The notes under the pieces were generated by a model that was given only the letters and a program-made list of their open reading frames with translations, did not search any database and was not told where the DNA came from. Source: Trachythela sp. YZ-2020 (Eukaryota; Cnidaria; Anthozoa; Malacalcyonacea; Clavulariidae). Taken from it: 64,000 bases of DNA. A program made the position numbers and the translations under genes. The stretch is taken from contig JADLSH010000231.1 of NCBI GenBank assembly GCA_016169945.1, forward strand, positions 620,001 through 684,000, read 5' to 3'. Positions 22,101 to 37,100 of this stretch are shown here, piece after piece (positions within the stretch are counted from its first letter, which is position 1; each line of letters begins with the position of its first letter).

Positions 22101-25100
22101 CGAGTGTTTTACGCGCTTCTCGAGTGTTCTTCCAACATTCCCGAGTGCATTATAACACCATCAATGTACGAGACGAGTTTTTGTTCAAAGATCAATATTG
22201 ATATTCTCCTAACATGTAATCAGTGACGTCACTCGCAGGCTTTTCAATGTTTTCATTGCTTGGCAACAACTACAAGCTTGAATTCTGTTGGGCGAAGGAG
22301 CGAAAAACGTGCAACTCAACAAAAATTAGGGACGAAAATGCACAAAAACTGTTCAAAAATAGTACACAATGATGAACAGATTGGTTTGTCGTTGTTCTGC
22401 TTCAATTTTGTTCTGGATTCGGTATAAAAGCAAAGGTTTTCGTCAAGCTGCTCTGTTGTCATTGGCCGTCACTCTGGCTTATTATATTTTTCATCTGGAA
22501 CCAAATATATCAGGCAGTTTTTGTTTGAAGGTAGTATTTGAATCAATTTTTTGTGGGTTTTTTGTTGTTGTTTGTGGTTGGTCGTAAAATATTTTCTCAG
22601 ACAAACTGTCAAGAAATGCATTAAAATGTCGTATTCGTGTAGGTTTTCGGTGTTGCATCTTGACAGCTTAAAAACTATATAGTGTTGTCAAAATTAATGC
22701 CAACTGGTTAATTTTTATTTTTTGCACCTAGAACTGTGGATAAATTTGGTTTGTTCTGAGTTTAAATAAAGTTTATGTACCTTTGAATGTCAAAATAGCA
22801 CAGTGCTTTTGCGTTTTTTGTCGCCTGCATGTGAATGCGAACTTTCAAGCAAAAAGTTAATTCAGACTCAGAAACAGCTACGAATCTTTCTTCGCCGTTT
22901 TTGTCCCGTTGTCATTTGTTGGTTGTATTTTCCATCTCGTTTAGGTCTACTTTTTCTTGCTTTCTGACAAACTTTGGACTTTAAAACTATATAATTTTGT
23001 TAGCGGAGACGAAGCGAGAAAAATTGAAAATCCAAAACACTTAAACAGTAGCAGTGCTTTATTGCGTCATAATACACACGCATTAGCCAATCAAATGTAC
23101 TGTATTTAAATGTAATATAATGTGGTGAAATGTTGGTACAATGTAATGTAACATAATAAATAATATTGTAATCGAAATAGAAAACCACCAGATAATATAG
23201 ACAGATATAATTGACCTCTCAATCAATTACATTGTTATAACAACAGCAGCAATTTATCCTGATAATATAACGCATAAATGTTATTTTCAATATATACTGC
23301 AGTAACAACGATGTATGTTATATTTAGACATTTTTTGTTAAGAAATAAGCCTTTTAATGTTTTACCCTTGTTGGACTCCAGGTATTGGCCTTTGAATCCA
23401 CCAAAACTCTCAGAAACGCTTCATAAGTAGGGTTATCTTCCTTCACTTCTTTCTACATACAGTGGGAAAATTTTTTTGATGCGATACTGAATATTGGAAG
23501 CCATTTTGAAATCATATGTCGGTCCAAAGGCCAAAGGGGCGTATATACACGGTGGAGGACGGTAAACAACCTTTAAATATCGCAAAACAACAACCTGTGG
23601 CATTCAATAATCAAGTGGAAAAATCCGTTTTTTGAGTTGTGGTTGAAAAGCTTTTGATCAATGATATACAATCGCAATAGCCATGTTATTCTTGCCAATG
23701 TACAAGCCGATGAGCTTATAATCGAGCTAGGGGAGGGGTCACGTGAACGACAAATTGCCAATAAATTGATGGGCTTATAACGAGAGCGCAATATACAAAT
23801 GTTCATACATGTCCAATACTGTCAAATCTACTCCATCTGTATGGATTGACAGATTCGTAACTTGAACTTTATTCGGACCGATATACTGGCATAGGGCGAA
23901 ACGATTTGCCCAATGTCCGTCACCAATCCTTTGATTCGCACCCAAGCCTAAATTTATCAAGCAACATATTGCATTTAGTGATCGGGCGAATCGATCCATT
24001 GGACAAATCTTTTAAGCCAACCTTAGTTCTACCACTTGACTAAGGCTGATTCACGAAATGTTCCATTCGTGTCCAATGGACGGATCGGACGAATCTTTCA
24101 AGCCTAGCCATATCCTTACCAATACCCCATGCTGATTGCCTGATTCACGAAATTCACAAATCGTACGGATGAACAACCATTCAAATGTTTGCGGCCGCAG
24201 CTGGGGGCAAGCGAAGCGGTGGCGTTATATTTCTACCCTTTACTTAGCGCATTGTATTGGAGACAAGGGCAACAACCAAATTTTTCTGACAAAAGATAGT
24301 GAAAAGATAACAATGCGACATCTCTAAGTTCAAAAAAGTTATCAATATTTAAAATTAATTTCATGCATGACAATAATGTGGGTCATTTCCGCAAGTTGTA
24401 ATTTTCACCACCCATACAGCTTCAACAACTTTGCATGGCTTGCTTTTACAGAGCAGAATTTGTCAAAGAATTTTAAAAATTGTCTAACTCATGTATTTCT
24501 GTTGTTGAAAAAAAGATGGGTATGAAAAAGCGGATTGTCATACTTCCTTCATTCCCGCATGCAGTGACTGACTAAAGGTGAACTACATAAAATATTTACC
24601 TTGACATTGTTGAGATATGACTGAGCAAATGAAACTGCACGGACCTGAAAAGATCCAGAACATGGTAAAATGGTTGACATATAATAGAAAAAATATTTTT
24701 GCTCGCTTGTGAATTTTAGACTGGCATTTTAAATAGAACCTAGCCTGAATATTTTAAGTGGTGCTTAGTCAAGAATTCTGGCAATTCAATAAAGCCACTA
24801 AGAAAACACAACAACATGCAGTGCTTTATTTCACCGAAAGGTGGCCCGATTCAATTTGGTCATTCAGTCAGTAGATAGTTTATTTATTATTTTCTATAGA
24901 TCAGATCGAAAAAGTGGAATGGTGTTAGGGGGCCCTGTCCTGTTGGGCGCTATCTCGTTATATGCGCAACTAACCTTAACGCCTAACCCAACCCAACCCT
25001 AACCCTAACGCCTATTTCGGTTGCTCATATATCGAGAAAGAGCCTCCTGCTGGAACACCTTTTGGGTGAAATAGATTTTTATGAGTTTATAATACGTGAT

Positions 25101-28100
25101 GTGAATTCGGGTGTTGACTTGAGTGGTTTAATGTTGTATAGTTTTGGTATGAAAATTGAGTTAATAAAATGGGAATAACATGAATGTGTGTGTTGTTTAT
25201 ATGGTTGGTGAGATTTGTGTACGCAAACCCCGGGTGCGTTTGTGTGAAATAAATGCCAAGGTCAAGGTGAATGCCAGTATATCGCCACCCAGGTCAAGTC
25301 CCATATCGTTTTCCGTTAAAAACTAAGGTTATGTTGTCATCAGGTTCCAATCAGCGGGAAGCATGGGTGGCAGATGCGGTTAGCGTCCCTTATGTTAAGC
25401 CTGTTATCGTAGGTCGAGGGTAGGGTATTTATTTATGTAGGTTGGGTTCATTCACTTCAAAACTCATGTTAGTAGAGTTTGGTTGGTTCTCTACTGTGTT
25501 CCAAGGGTTTTCTCCGGGTCCTCTGGTTCTCTTCTCATCAAAAAGCACCCTTAGGCCATAGTTGTCGGCCACGCTGAGCCTCTGACTCTGGTGAATTGGG
25601 CAACCGCACCCTGTGTAACCGACATTAATGAAATAAATACCGTAATCTCTCTAATGAGCCCCCTTTCTCAAATAAGCCCCCTTTTTAGATGAAAACATTT
25701 ATTAAGCCCCCTCTACTTAAGACGTGATTTGATTGATAAGACCTTTTGGTTTTCTTTACCCATTGTGCTGTGCTTGAAGAAATCTATGCGCCTGAAAAAA
25801 TAAACCTCCCGGGGGGGCTTATTAGAGAGATTACGGTAAGTAGATATTATTAGTAAGTATTACTATTATCACCTTGATATCTTCACTTGTGTCTGTTCTC
25901 AGGTTTTCAGGATTGCCATCATCTTCACTACGAGTTTCCTCACTGACCGGCTGTATATTCTCTTTCTCTGAACCTTGCAATATTGTACACGGAACATGAT
26001 CTGTAGTCACCTCAGCTGGGATGTCATTTGGCGAACTGCGTTCATGATTTAATGTTTGATTTTGTAGAGATTGCGACGTTGATGTGGGGATGTTTTGAGT
26101 TTCCTTTGATGTTGAGGGCTTCAGGTTTGGTAATATTGTTCTCATTTTGTCTTTAGATGAAGAAGTATCGGTTCTAAAAATATATTGACACGATAATGAT
26201 GATGTAAAAAGATAATGATGTCTTTGTAATGAGGTCGAAATTATTTTACATTCTCAATAACTCGTCGTCATATTTGATTCATGAATTGAATTTGGTCTTA
26301 TATTGAATTAAGTGTCGTTTTTCTTCGGAATTTGTTTCTTTCATTAGAGTGTCATCGACGTAGTTTGAGGCGCTCTAAATTACTATAATAAGCGACTTTC
26401 CTGATTAGCATGATCAGCGCAACCACAAATATACTACTTACGCATAGCACAAAAGAAAGGGAAATACAACAGGACTGTTGACTAAATTTGTGGAGGTTTA
26501 TTACCGTGTTATCACGGCAGGATAGGGTGCTGATTTCTTTGTGATGTGTCTATAAATTACTAATGAGTTTGGGACGTATATTACCTTGCAGAATTTTTAC
26601 TGCAACCAGCATTCGTATCTTTAAGCTGAGCATTCTTGCTTGCTTCTACAAATGGCGGTTGACTGTTTATCACAACATCTTTTGTTGTTTCGATATCACG
26701 CGGACCTATTAGTATAATCGCTGGGATTTTCTACGAAGGAAAACATTGTAACAGTGTTGAAATACAAAGCATAGTTATCGTGGTTATATTACATATACTG
26801 TAAACGGTGGTGTTTCGGCGTCGATTGCGCTATATAAATGTCAATCGAGTACTACGGAACGAAGTCTCATAATAACTTCAACGCAAACGGTATTTAATAT
26901 TAATTTTCAAACTGCAGAGAACAACGAAAAATTCGTTGTCTCTAGCGTGATGATACTCGTATAGTCGGGTACGTAGAGTACAGCCTTAAACAGATTCAGC
27001 TATATTTATGCCAGACAACTATAATTCATGAATTGGACTATTCCAGCGCAGGGATTTTTTGAAGAACGAGGCATTCTTGTACAGAGTTAGCGTACTTACG
27101 ACGGAGCGAGATAAGCGGGTCCTGAAACGTTTCTTCAGACTTGAAGTCTCACTATGTTACCGACTTGGTAATGGTATGCATCAAAAGCAGGTGCTGCTTG
27201 GTATCAGATTATCAGAACTTGCTGGGAAAGTATGGACTTTAATCGAGATGCTGTTGAGTGTGGATACCCAACAGGCGAAGAGAGTAATGATGGACAAGAT
27301 AGCCTACAAGCGACTGATAAATGTCAGATTTCCGCCCCATCCAATCAAAAACGCCCCGCGGCCGATACTCTGGCGGAACACCTGATGATGGTGACGATGA
27401 CCAACAACCAATTAGTTATCATTAAAGTTGCAGTATAATACCATCATCCCCTAATCCAATGCTACAACACACCTTTATGTTCCATTAATATAAGGTTAGG
27501 TATTTCACCATTGTTTCTTAGATATTTTGACATCAAACAGAAATATTCTTTATACCAACTAGCTCTTTTCTAAAAAAAGGACCTTGGTGGTGTAAAAATT
27601 ATTTCTATTTATTATTCAGTAAAAAGTAGTGACCAATGAGGTTCAAGGTACACCTAAATTCTGAGAGAATGGCATTGACTTGACCGGGTGCAATCCAACA
27701 CACTATTACGTTGTATAAGAACAATTATTGCACCACCATGTACCATATACACATGCTTTTAGACTATACTATATCACTAACTAAGTTAAGTAAAATATAT
27801 TGCTATCCACCCCGGATGTCCTGTTCCTAATGATACCATTGAAACACCACATACACTGATGACCGAATGTTGAAGGGTTTTGCAGCTGGAATTTCGAGCC
27901 AAAACTATAAATACATACTTTTAGACTTAACCAGGAGCAGCGAAAAATACAACTATAGACCTTCCAGAAGGAATCGATACCTCCGCACGTTCAATTCCTG
28001 CCGAAGGGCCTATTCGGCGCGTGCAGTCACGCGAGAATATTACGTCATACTAAATATTCCCTATTTTGGGTGGCATTATCGTGTGTTTCATCGAAGTGTC

Positions 28101-31100
28101 GTTTTCGCTTATATCTTGCGAAAAACTGAGAGTTGTAAGACAAGCTGTTGTTTTAACTTTTAACATGTCTAGCACTCGAGTTATTAAGGAAAGTTGGCGT
28201 ACGATTAATGTCAGCCATGTTAGATTTCATTTTAATTAGCTTGAATTTGTCCAATGAAAATGGTGGAATTTGTCACCAAAAGTGGCGGAAGCCAAACGTA
28301 TTATGAGTTGTGACGTCACTTGCACAAGCCGAATAGTTGCATTTTTCGCAACTGCTCCCGGATGGGCCAAAAATATGTATATAGTTTTCGCTCGAAATTT
28401 CCATCTACAAAACCCTTCAATATTCGGTTGTATCGAGCGAGACATTGACTATACCCAACATCAAAGTCATTCATATCAAATTTGAATACCAACAATTACT
28501 ATAAAACTTTACTACTAATTATGTTTCACAGGTGATCCTACACATCCAAGCAGTAAGTGACGAGTTTAAATAGAAACATTCTTTGTACCACCAAGGACCT
28601 TTCTCAAAAGGAAAGGCAGTTGGTGGTATAAGGATTATCTCTATTCATTACTCAGTAATAGGTAGCGACCATTAAAGTTAGATCAACAATAATTATTGCA
28701 CCGCCATGATGATCGCATGAAAAACTAGTTTTATATTAATAATTACAGTGCAGAAAACAACGAAAATCTTCACGCATAAGTTACAAAACATGAGACGACA
28801 TTGGTAAGAATTTCTACCCGTATTACTCCACGTTAACGCCGTATGATTCTGTAATAGTAGCAAGTTTATACATGCCCATAGGTATTATAAAGTTAAGTTA
28901 ATGAAACAAGCGTTCGGATAAAAAAGTAAAGTTGTGCAAAGTCCGTTTATCTTCAATTACATCAGGTCGGGTACAAAGGTCAGCCTTTGAAACGCCTGAC
29001 CATACACGCCTAAAGCGCCAGGCAAGTAACAATGAACCATTGTCAAACACTTCCTCTCTTGTGCGTGGGAAAATAGACCAATCAGGTCTCACCGTTTTGT
29101 CTGTATATGCTTCCTGCTTGGGTCACAAGACTCATTGTGTCACTTGCAAGCCAAAGCGAAGGACCTTTTGTGGCGAAAAGGTTTGATTTAAATTATAATA
29201 AACCGCAATCTTTGGACATCGAAATTATAATATATCGTAACTCCTGGACATACTTCGGCGAGGCTATGCCTCCTGTTCGACGCCAACGCGTCACTACCCG
29301 ACAACGCGCGGAGAATGCAATTCAGCCGTCGGCCAACGAGCTTCGACAACAATGCTTTAGACAAAGGACTGTCTGACCACGGCCGTTGAAACACATTGAT
29401 CGCGAGACTGCAACAACATGCCTCAACGTCTTCGTCGAACAATACCGCCAAGGAAGCCGAGACGATTGTCGATATCGCGAGCAAATAGCACACGAGCAAA
29501 TAGCACTCGAGACAACATCTGTGCCACGCGAAAGCCCTCTGCTAAACGACGCTCAGTTGACCCAAATCCAATCGATCGTCGCGAGGACGGTTGATTGGGG
29601 TTGAACAATCGTTGAACGATATCGCCACAAACGCCGCTCGTGCTGCTGTACAAGCCATGGCAAGTGCGCCTTTGCCAGTCCCTGCGAACGAGCCACAACA
29701 ATGAAGCACTGAGCCTTCATCGATATACAACACCACACCAATCTCGAAGCCAATGTTCCAAACGTTTGAGCCCGAAGCGCTGCATTCCTCTCTACCGAGT
29801 CTTCCTGCTACCAACCGTCTTCCATAATATGGACAGTCTTCCACGACGTACCGGCATCATATGTGAAGAATATCCAGTCGGGTGAGTTTTCCGAACTGTC
29901 TAAACTTTTGCCAAAGAAATTTATTTAGTAGAGTAGACGAACAGCCTGCTATGTTAACGCTCGAAAACTCTATCATTAAAGTTAAGCCGTCCACTCAGTG
30001 CACCACAAATATTACGGACATCGATAAGTATATCTGTAATCGCTGCGAGGGAGAGCATGCCGGACTTTACTGTCCAGATGATGAAAGACCCCGAGCACAT
30101 AGAACAAAAGAAAAAGTTCATTCATCCGGCAGCCAGCGCCATCCCAACCAAGATAAACGATAGTAATGTAGTTAGACCACTAACACCTATTTTTGTAGCT
30201 AAAGTAGAAGATTTTCTAGCAGGACATCCCGAACCAACGCTTGTTTCACAATTATGTTCTGATTTAAGGGGGTCCACTACAAAATGTTTTTTTTCTCTAT
30301 CTTTTATTACTATTGAACCTCTACTGCTAATATGTTGTTAGGCTCAACACTCTGACAAAAAAATATGTTGCTGCAAAACATTGTTGCCATGGTTACCGAG
30401 ATAAAGCACCCCCTGTGGTGAAATTCATGCAATTTTGTAAACACAATAACTAAATAAGCATTAATGATAAAATTCTGGAATAACTTTTATTTACTAACAA
30501 ATAACATTGTCTAGGAGTTGAACTAAAACAATCAACATTGAAACATTATCACCAGTTTTACAGGTCAAAAACTGGAAAGGCATTTGACGACTCGCATGGA
30601 AACTGTCGCCACTTCAAAACTATTCAATATAACTCAATTCTTTTAGTTCAAGACCTAGAGCTTGATATGATGAGTCTATGCTGAAAATCTCATCAAGATA
30701 GCTTCAATGGCTCTTCACATATCCTGCGCGCAATAATGGAAATCGCTAGTTTTGCTAATTCGAGAAAAATGCATTTAAAGTTCAATGTTCGGTTTATTTT
30801 TTCTAATTTAATACCTTTTCCTCATTTTTACTCTAATATCATAGAATATGGGTGGCTGACACAAAATAACTCACTGTTACAATTTGTGGATTAGTGTTAC
30901 AATTTTTAGTGATAGATTTTAGTTCATTATAGTTTATATATTCGGTATATAAATGTGCCCATATATATATTTGGAAATGATGTAAAAGTTATATATAATT
31001 GTATATGCCAGTTTAAATAAACAACATATTTGCAAGTGTATGCGCCTTATATTGGAAAACCTTTTATTTACTTATATTATAGGCACAAATGAAAAATTCG

Positions 31101-34100
31101 ACATGGAGCTCCCCTATATTTTAATATGCTCACAAAAAATTCGACATGGAGCTCCCCTATATTTTAATATGGGGGAGCTCCAATGTTGATTTAAATTCCA
31201 CCCATCCCACCCTTCAATGATTTTGCACCCCTTTATCATAGTTTATATATATATAAAAAATAAAAATCTGTATATAGCGTTTTGTTATACTATATGATGG
31301 GCCATTATCAAGAATCTCATGGACTGCAATGGGTGCAGTGTTAACTGAATTATGGAGAGTTCCTAGTTAATTATGTTACTTATATCCATGTTCTGTAATG
31401 CATACTATAAAGACTAAACGCTCTTCTTCTGGATTTGTGACAAACATCATCACAGCAAAGCTTGGGGAAAGTTAGCCTGCGTAGCAGACGGTCATCCCGC
31501 GGAACTCCTAAAAGGCGGGCAAGGCAGAAGCTGGAAAGACCGTCTGCAAGGTTTGGCAGTGTATTTGACATGTCCGTCCACCAGTGGACGGGAATTGATG
31601 ATTGGCTGTACTATTTCTACCGCTGTCAATCAATAGGAAATGTGTGTTAATTAATGTAATATATCTAACACGCAATAACAATAGCACGGAGACAAAAGTT
31701 TGTAAATTAAAATATTTTAAGGAACGAGACGCCAACTGTTAATTCTGAAACGTTAATGAGAGCTCCAACGGCACTTGTTTCTACAGTATAGGTTTAGGTT
31801 TTATCTTGAAAAGAATCCACTGTGTTGTATCGCTATACCGTTCAGCAGGAACGTTAAGTTTTTTATTTAAAATTGCGCTGTTTGTTTACATAAGTAATGA
31901 CATCTATTTTTAGCTGTGATTTTAGTCTATTGTTAGTTACTTCTTGAAAGGGGGCGGCAATCAAATACACTGCCAAACCTTGCAGACGGTCTTTCCCCTC
32001 CTCAATCTTGCCCGTTTTGGGGTGTTTCGCCGCAGGACCGTCTGCCTCGCAGGCTAGGGGAAAGTAAACTAAATGGTTTGGACACCAACAGAGAGCGGAT
32101 GATGGAACAACAGCTTACGACATCATGTCCAGATTGGTAATTGGTAAACGTGGACGACCAAGAAAAAGACGGAAGGCCATCATCAAGACAGACGTACAGG
32201 AACGAAGTTTGACAGACGATATTGCAAAGGAAAGACATCAATGGAGGAGGATTCGATCGACAGGCCCTAGGTAACAGGTGTAAAGGTCCAAGGCAAAGAA
32301 GAATATTCTATGATTCAGGAAGATGTTTTCTTCTGAGTTATTGTTTTCCTTTTCGATCTCGTTGTTATATTATTATCCATCTGCCTCTCAACCAGTCTAA
32401 TTATTTCATTCAATAGTTTTAGTTTGGGATAAATTGACGATGGAAATGCAATCACCGATGTACGAAGTCAAACGTGGACACTATTAATTAGAGAAGTATA
32501 TTTTGAGATTTCCATCCTTTATAAGAGCAGGACGTGAGCTTATTCACATGTATCTATTTCGTGTTAGCAATCATTCTACCAGACTTTAACCACGATTCAA
32601 TGTTTTGGGATCATCCTTCATTGCAGATTCAGCAGCGTGTACTATGATCCTCAGAATCATAGCCACTAGCCAGAGGCATCAATTGAAATATTGTGCAATA
32701 CCCATCAAACCAAATTGTGAAAGACAAGTTTTTGTCTGACTTCTGGGCCCGGTTGTACAAAGGCCAAGTAGCGCTACCACCAGTGATCTTTCCAACTTTT
32801 TAGAATTGCCGTTCATTGGTGTAACCCAGATAAAAGTCTAATATTGACAAAGCAAAGCTTGTTGTGCGCTCCATATCCGTAGTTTCACAGTTTTTGAGGC
32901 ATTTTTCAAAGATTGAAAAAAGTCACTCCGGTGGATAGCGCTATCCAACCTTCGAACAAGCGTCACCTGGTATACATTGTACTCTACCTAGACCAAGCCA
33001 CCACTCATCAGTCGAGTGTGATCGACGAGTTCTGGCTTGATTAAGATAAAAGACAATAATATATGAGTAACCTCGACTCCCCTCCTGTCTTCGTTAAAAC
33101 AATCTTCATTTTCTACCATCCACGGTCCGATAACATCATCAGTTTTGCAACACGAGTTGTGATGTTACGTACGATAAAGGAAATATTTCAACTTCTTTAG
33201 CTAAACGATACTTTGTACGGTAGTATTCACAGTACCATTAATCTTCATCCTCCATCTGGCTTGAAAAATTATATGCAGCAAGAGGTCCGTTAAAAGGGAA
33301 GACATCACGTGTGGGGACGCTAGCACGATTTGAATGCGACAGAGGAGCCTAACTTCAGACATCCACGCTACTTTCAACTATCGACCATCATCATAACATA
33401 TGACTGGAAATTGAAATGGGTTAGACTACAAATGGTGACGCCCAGTGATGGTTGCGTTTACATGACAAATCAATTTGCTGGTAAAAGGGCCAAGACGATA
33501 TTTATGGTAAAAGGGCCAAGACGATATGCAATGCATTTAGTGTAGATTTAATTCATCATATATTTTTAGATGTTCGCTATTTGGATTTGCAGTTATTACT
33601 GTATTTCCAGATAAATATTAATACACAAATAAAAGCTCTACAAGCAAATCATGGCTAAAAGTATCCAAAGATATAGATTCTTCGTCACTAATATGTCAAA
33701 CTTAGAAAACACATGTCCATGGCTATAAACTACACTAATTTACAGCGCAATCTATATGTCTGCAATAGGTGAACAAAGTTAGGCTGTTCAAACGTCAAAT
33801 ATTGAAGCGGGATAAAAAGAGATGACGTGATCCATGATCCACACAAAACAAAGCACGTCATTGGTTTGTGATGCTTCTAAGAGAGCTGTGATTGGTTTAA
33901 AAATATTACGTCACTGAAATGGTGTCATCCGTGCGTCTTCCGCTAATCGACCATAGCTCTCGGCCAATGAAAAGGTAGAATGAACTCAGATTATATTATA
34001 TAAATAACGATTCACCAAATATAATGATTTACCCAAAATCTTTAAATCATTCCCAGAATCCAGCTTACAATTCATCCATCACCATCCGATGTCATATAAC

Positions 34101-37100
34101 ACTTGACTTGAAAGTCAGATGTGATATGACGACAGATTACAAAAGATGAAGGAATAACTTGTTCCGTGAAAGCGATGCGCTGTACGACACATCACCATAC
34201 GTCCTGTCATTTCATATACCAATCATCATTTTCGTTTTGCAACATTTTTGGTCTGATAACAACTGATTTGGAATATCAGGGAGACAAACGATATTACTTT
34301 CTCAAAGTGACGCCAGTTTATTATGTTTACCACTCTGATGTGGACGGAAAGCCTTAACAGGTTTTAAAACCCAATTGAAGGTTCCGAGGGTTAGTTATTT
34401 AGTCAAGGGTAACCCCTAAGGGTTAGTTTTTATTGAAGGAGAAAAACTCTCGGAGCACAGGAGAGAACCAACCAATCTCTACTTACACGAGTTTACCAAC
34501 CAAGTAAATCCCTGCTCTCGACCTGCAGTATAGCAGGCTTAACTCAGAGGTATGGAGCAGCGCGCTAACCGCATCTGCCACCCGTAATCAGTAGCTTCCC
34601 ATAATCAGTAGGGCTAGGGCTAGTCATTAGGACAAGGGTTAGAAATACGGCGAGTATTAGGGCTAAGATAAGGATAAGCTTCGGGTCTTTAAGATCAAAA
34701 TACCTGAAAAACTCAACAAGAGCTTCGACGCTTCGAGCGAATGCCCTTCGTCCAAACGTCAAAGTTCGTTCTTGTTGAGGTTTTCAGGTAGTTTGATCTT
34801 AAAGACCCGAAGCTTGTTGTATAGACGCTACCCACACTGGCACCACACGTTAAGGATCAGGACAGGTCTGGAATAGGACTGAGATTAAGAATATCTTTAA
34901 ACTGAAGTTGATAAAATGGCATTGACTAAAAGATCAAAGACATGAAACGACGAAATATGGACAAAAGACCATCGAAAACAATACGTTGCGTCTCAAACAC
35001 CAACATGGTGTCTATACAATCCTATTTAACACTGCGAGTGTGGTAATATCAAACTTGTTCGGCTGTATGGTTTACCACACAGTTACAAGAATTTTGACCG
35101 ATTTGTGTGTTGTGGTAATAATCCCAGATTTACAATGTCAAGCTATTGATGCTGATGGTCAGAGACAAGACCAAGAAAACATTTTTATATCTCCAGTTCA
35201 AATTATCAGTTCCAAAACCATCCCAAGCTATTATAGATTTTACCATTCACCTTCGGACGCCAACGACCCTAACATAATCCCTGTAGTAGTAGTAATCATT
35301 TTTAATCCTTGACCATCGTTGGTCTGATAACGTTGACATGGAACATTACATGCGATATGACATCAGTCAGCGAAGAATGAACGATGATAAAAATATCTGT
35401 ATTTAAACGATACGCTGTACGTTGCGGCCTGTCGCAATAATTTTTGAAGCATCGTCGGTCAGATAACAACGGTTGTATCACATGTGGCATGATATATGGT
35501 ACGACTTTTATTTGTTCTCATCCTATAAACATTATCTTTCATTTGAGGTTTCCTTGGTCTGCCTCTTAATATTTTACAATGTTTTGGCTTCCAATCAAAT
35601 AGCTATTTTGCTAGTCATCCCTTTTTGGTATAGTCTTCTCTTACATTACCAGGCCGATTCAAGTCCACCTTCAATCACCGATTTTCAAAATTGATCATCT
35701 GTTTTGTTGAAACAATGATAAAACTTTGTGTAACCATCACTCTTTGTAACATTCTCATACCAATGCAGAAAGTACAATCATGAAATTAGATCAGCGAAAC
35801 ACAAAAATATAGTTATTTAATTGAAATATCACACGTCTTTTCTCTCAATATTCCCGATAATACAACGACATATAGCGATGGAGGACATTGACGACGATAT
35901 AATCACCCACTATCATCCACCATCGCGATAGATCGTTATGCAACAACATATTATACCTCAGCTTCAAACTTTCCAATGAATACAGCATTACTAACATGTG
36001 ACCAGAAGATATTCATATATTTCATGGTATTCCATTCCATTCCATTAAAGACCAGTTCTCGATTTTCGAATGCGAAATGAGACATTAAAAATCTCACGCT
36101 GAAACGCGGCCTGAAACATGCGAGACTGCTTGCAGCAAAGAAGGTAATGAAAAATGGTGGAAAAGAAATTGTAGTCTGCAAAGTGTTTTTAAATATACTG
36201 TACAATGTGCACGGCAATGTGTTGGTCTATAGTATACACTGATCTAAAAAGTAGACTGAATAGCAACCTATTGTTCACTGGTGCAGAAATTAAAGCCAGT
36301 TAAACATTGCCAGACAATACATATCCGCCATACAAAAGGACCAAATGCACGTACAGGAAAATTGTCTCTATTTCTTTTTAAAACGTCTTAAACTCTAAAA
36401 ATACCAGATTACTACATAATTTAACATATGAAGCATTCATTATGAACACAATAGATACTAAATCAGTGTTATTTCTTGATGAGTGGGTCTATATCATAAC
36501 GTCGGTAGCATTTGCCGAAAGTCTCTCTCTCTGGGTCAATAAATAATAATTACATGGACAACCGTACTTCACCCGTACAATCCATATTTCACTGCGTCTG
36601 CATTCATAGGATCAAATATATTCGTCTGGGCATATTTCTCGTATATCGTGGATGCGAGTGACTTATTCACACTACTTCCACACTATTTTCATACTATATC
36701 TATAGTATATCAACAAATAAGAAAGGGTGGTCTAAATTTAACGGGGTGTTTTTCCACAGACCATAACAATTTCCGACAAATACACTAATTGAAGGAACAA
36801 GGATTTACTTACGTCCTTACTATTCTTTTTTCTCTTGCCAATTTTCTTGCAATCTTTGGGTGTCTGTTGTTCATTCAACTTCTTAAACCATGCAGGACTG
36901 ACTCCTTCTTCATTGGGGGCTGGAAGAATAGGACGTTGACGTTCTTCCATCGCTAGAAATACAAAAAAGCACAAATGTGAACATATTTGTATACACATGC
37001 CATCCTGGGATCCGTTTCCAGTTACGGTCGTTTTTCCCGCGCGGGCGAAGCGAGCTATTCGAGTGACGTGAATAAACACGAATGTAGTTCAACTTTCATG

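Noticed and set aside
24975..25012. Telomere-like CCCTAA tract as evidence of chromosome fusion
   Set aside because: Only two or three imperfect units; similar degenerate words occur near 34.6 and 41.35 kb, so chance or repeat debris is likelier.
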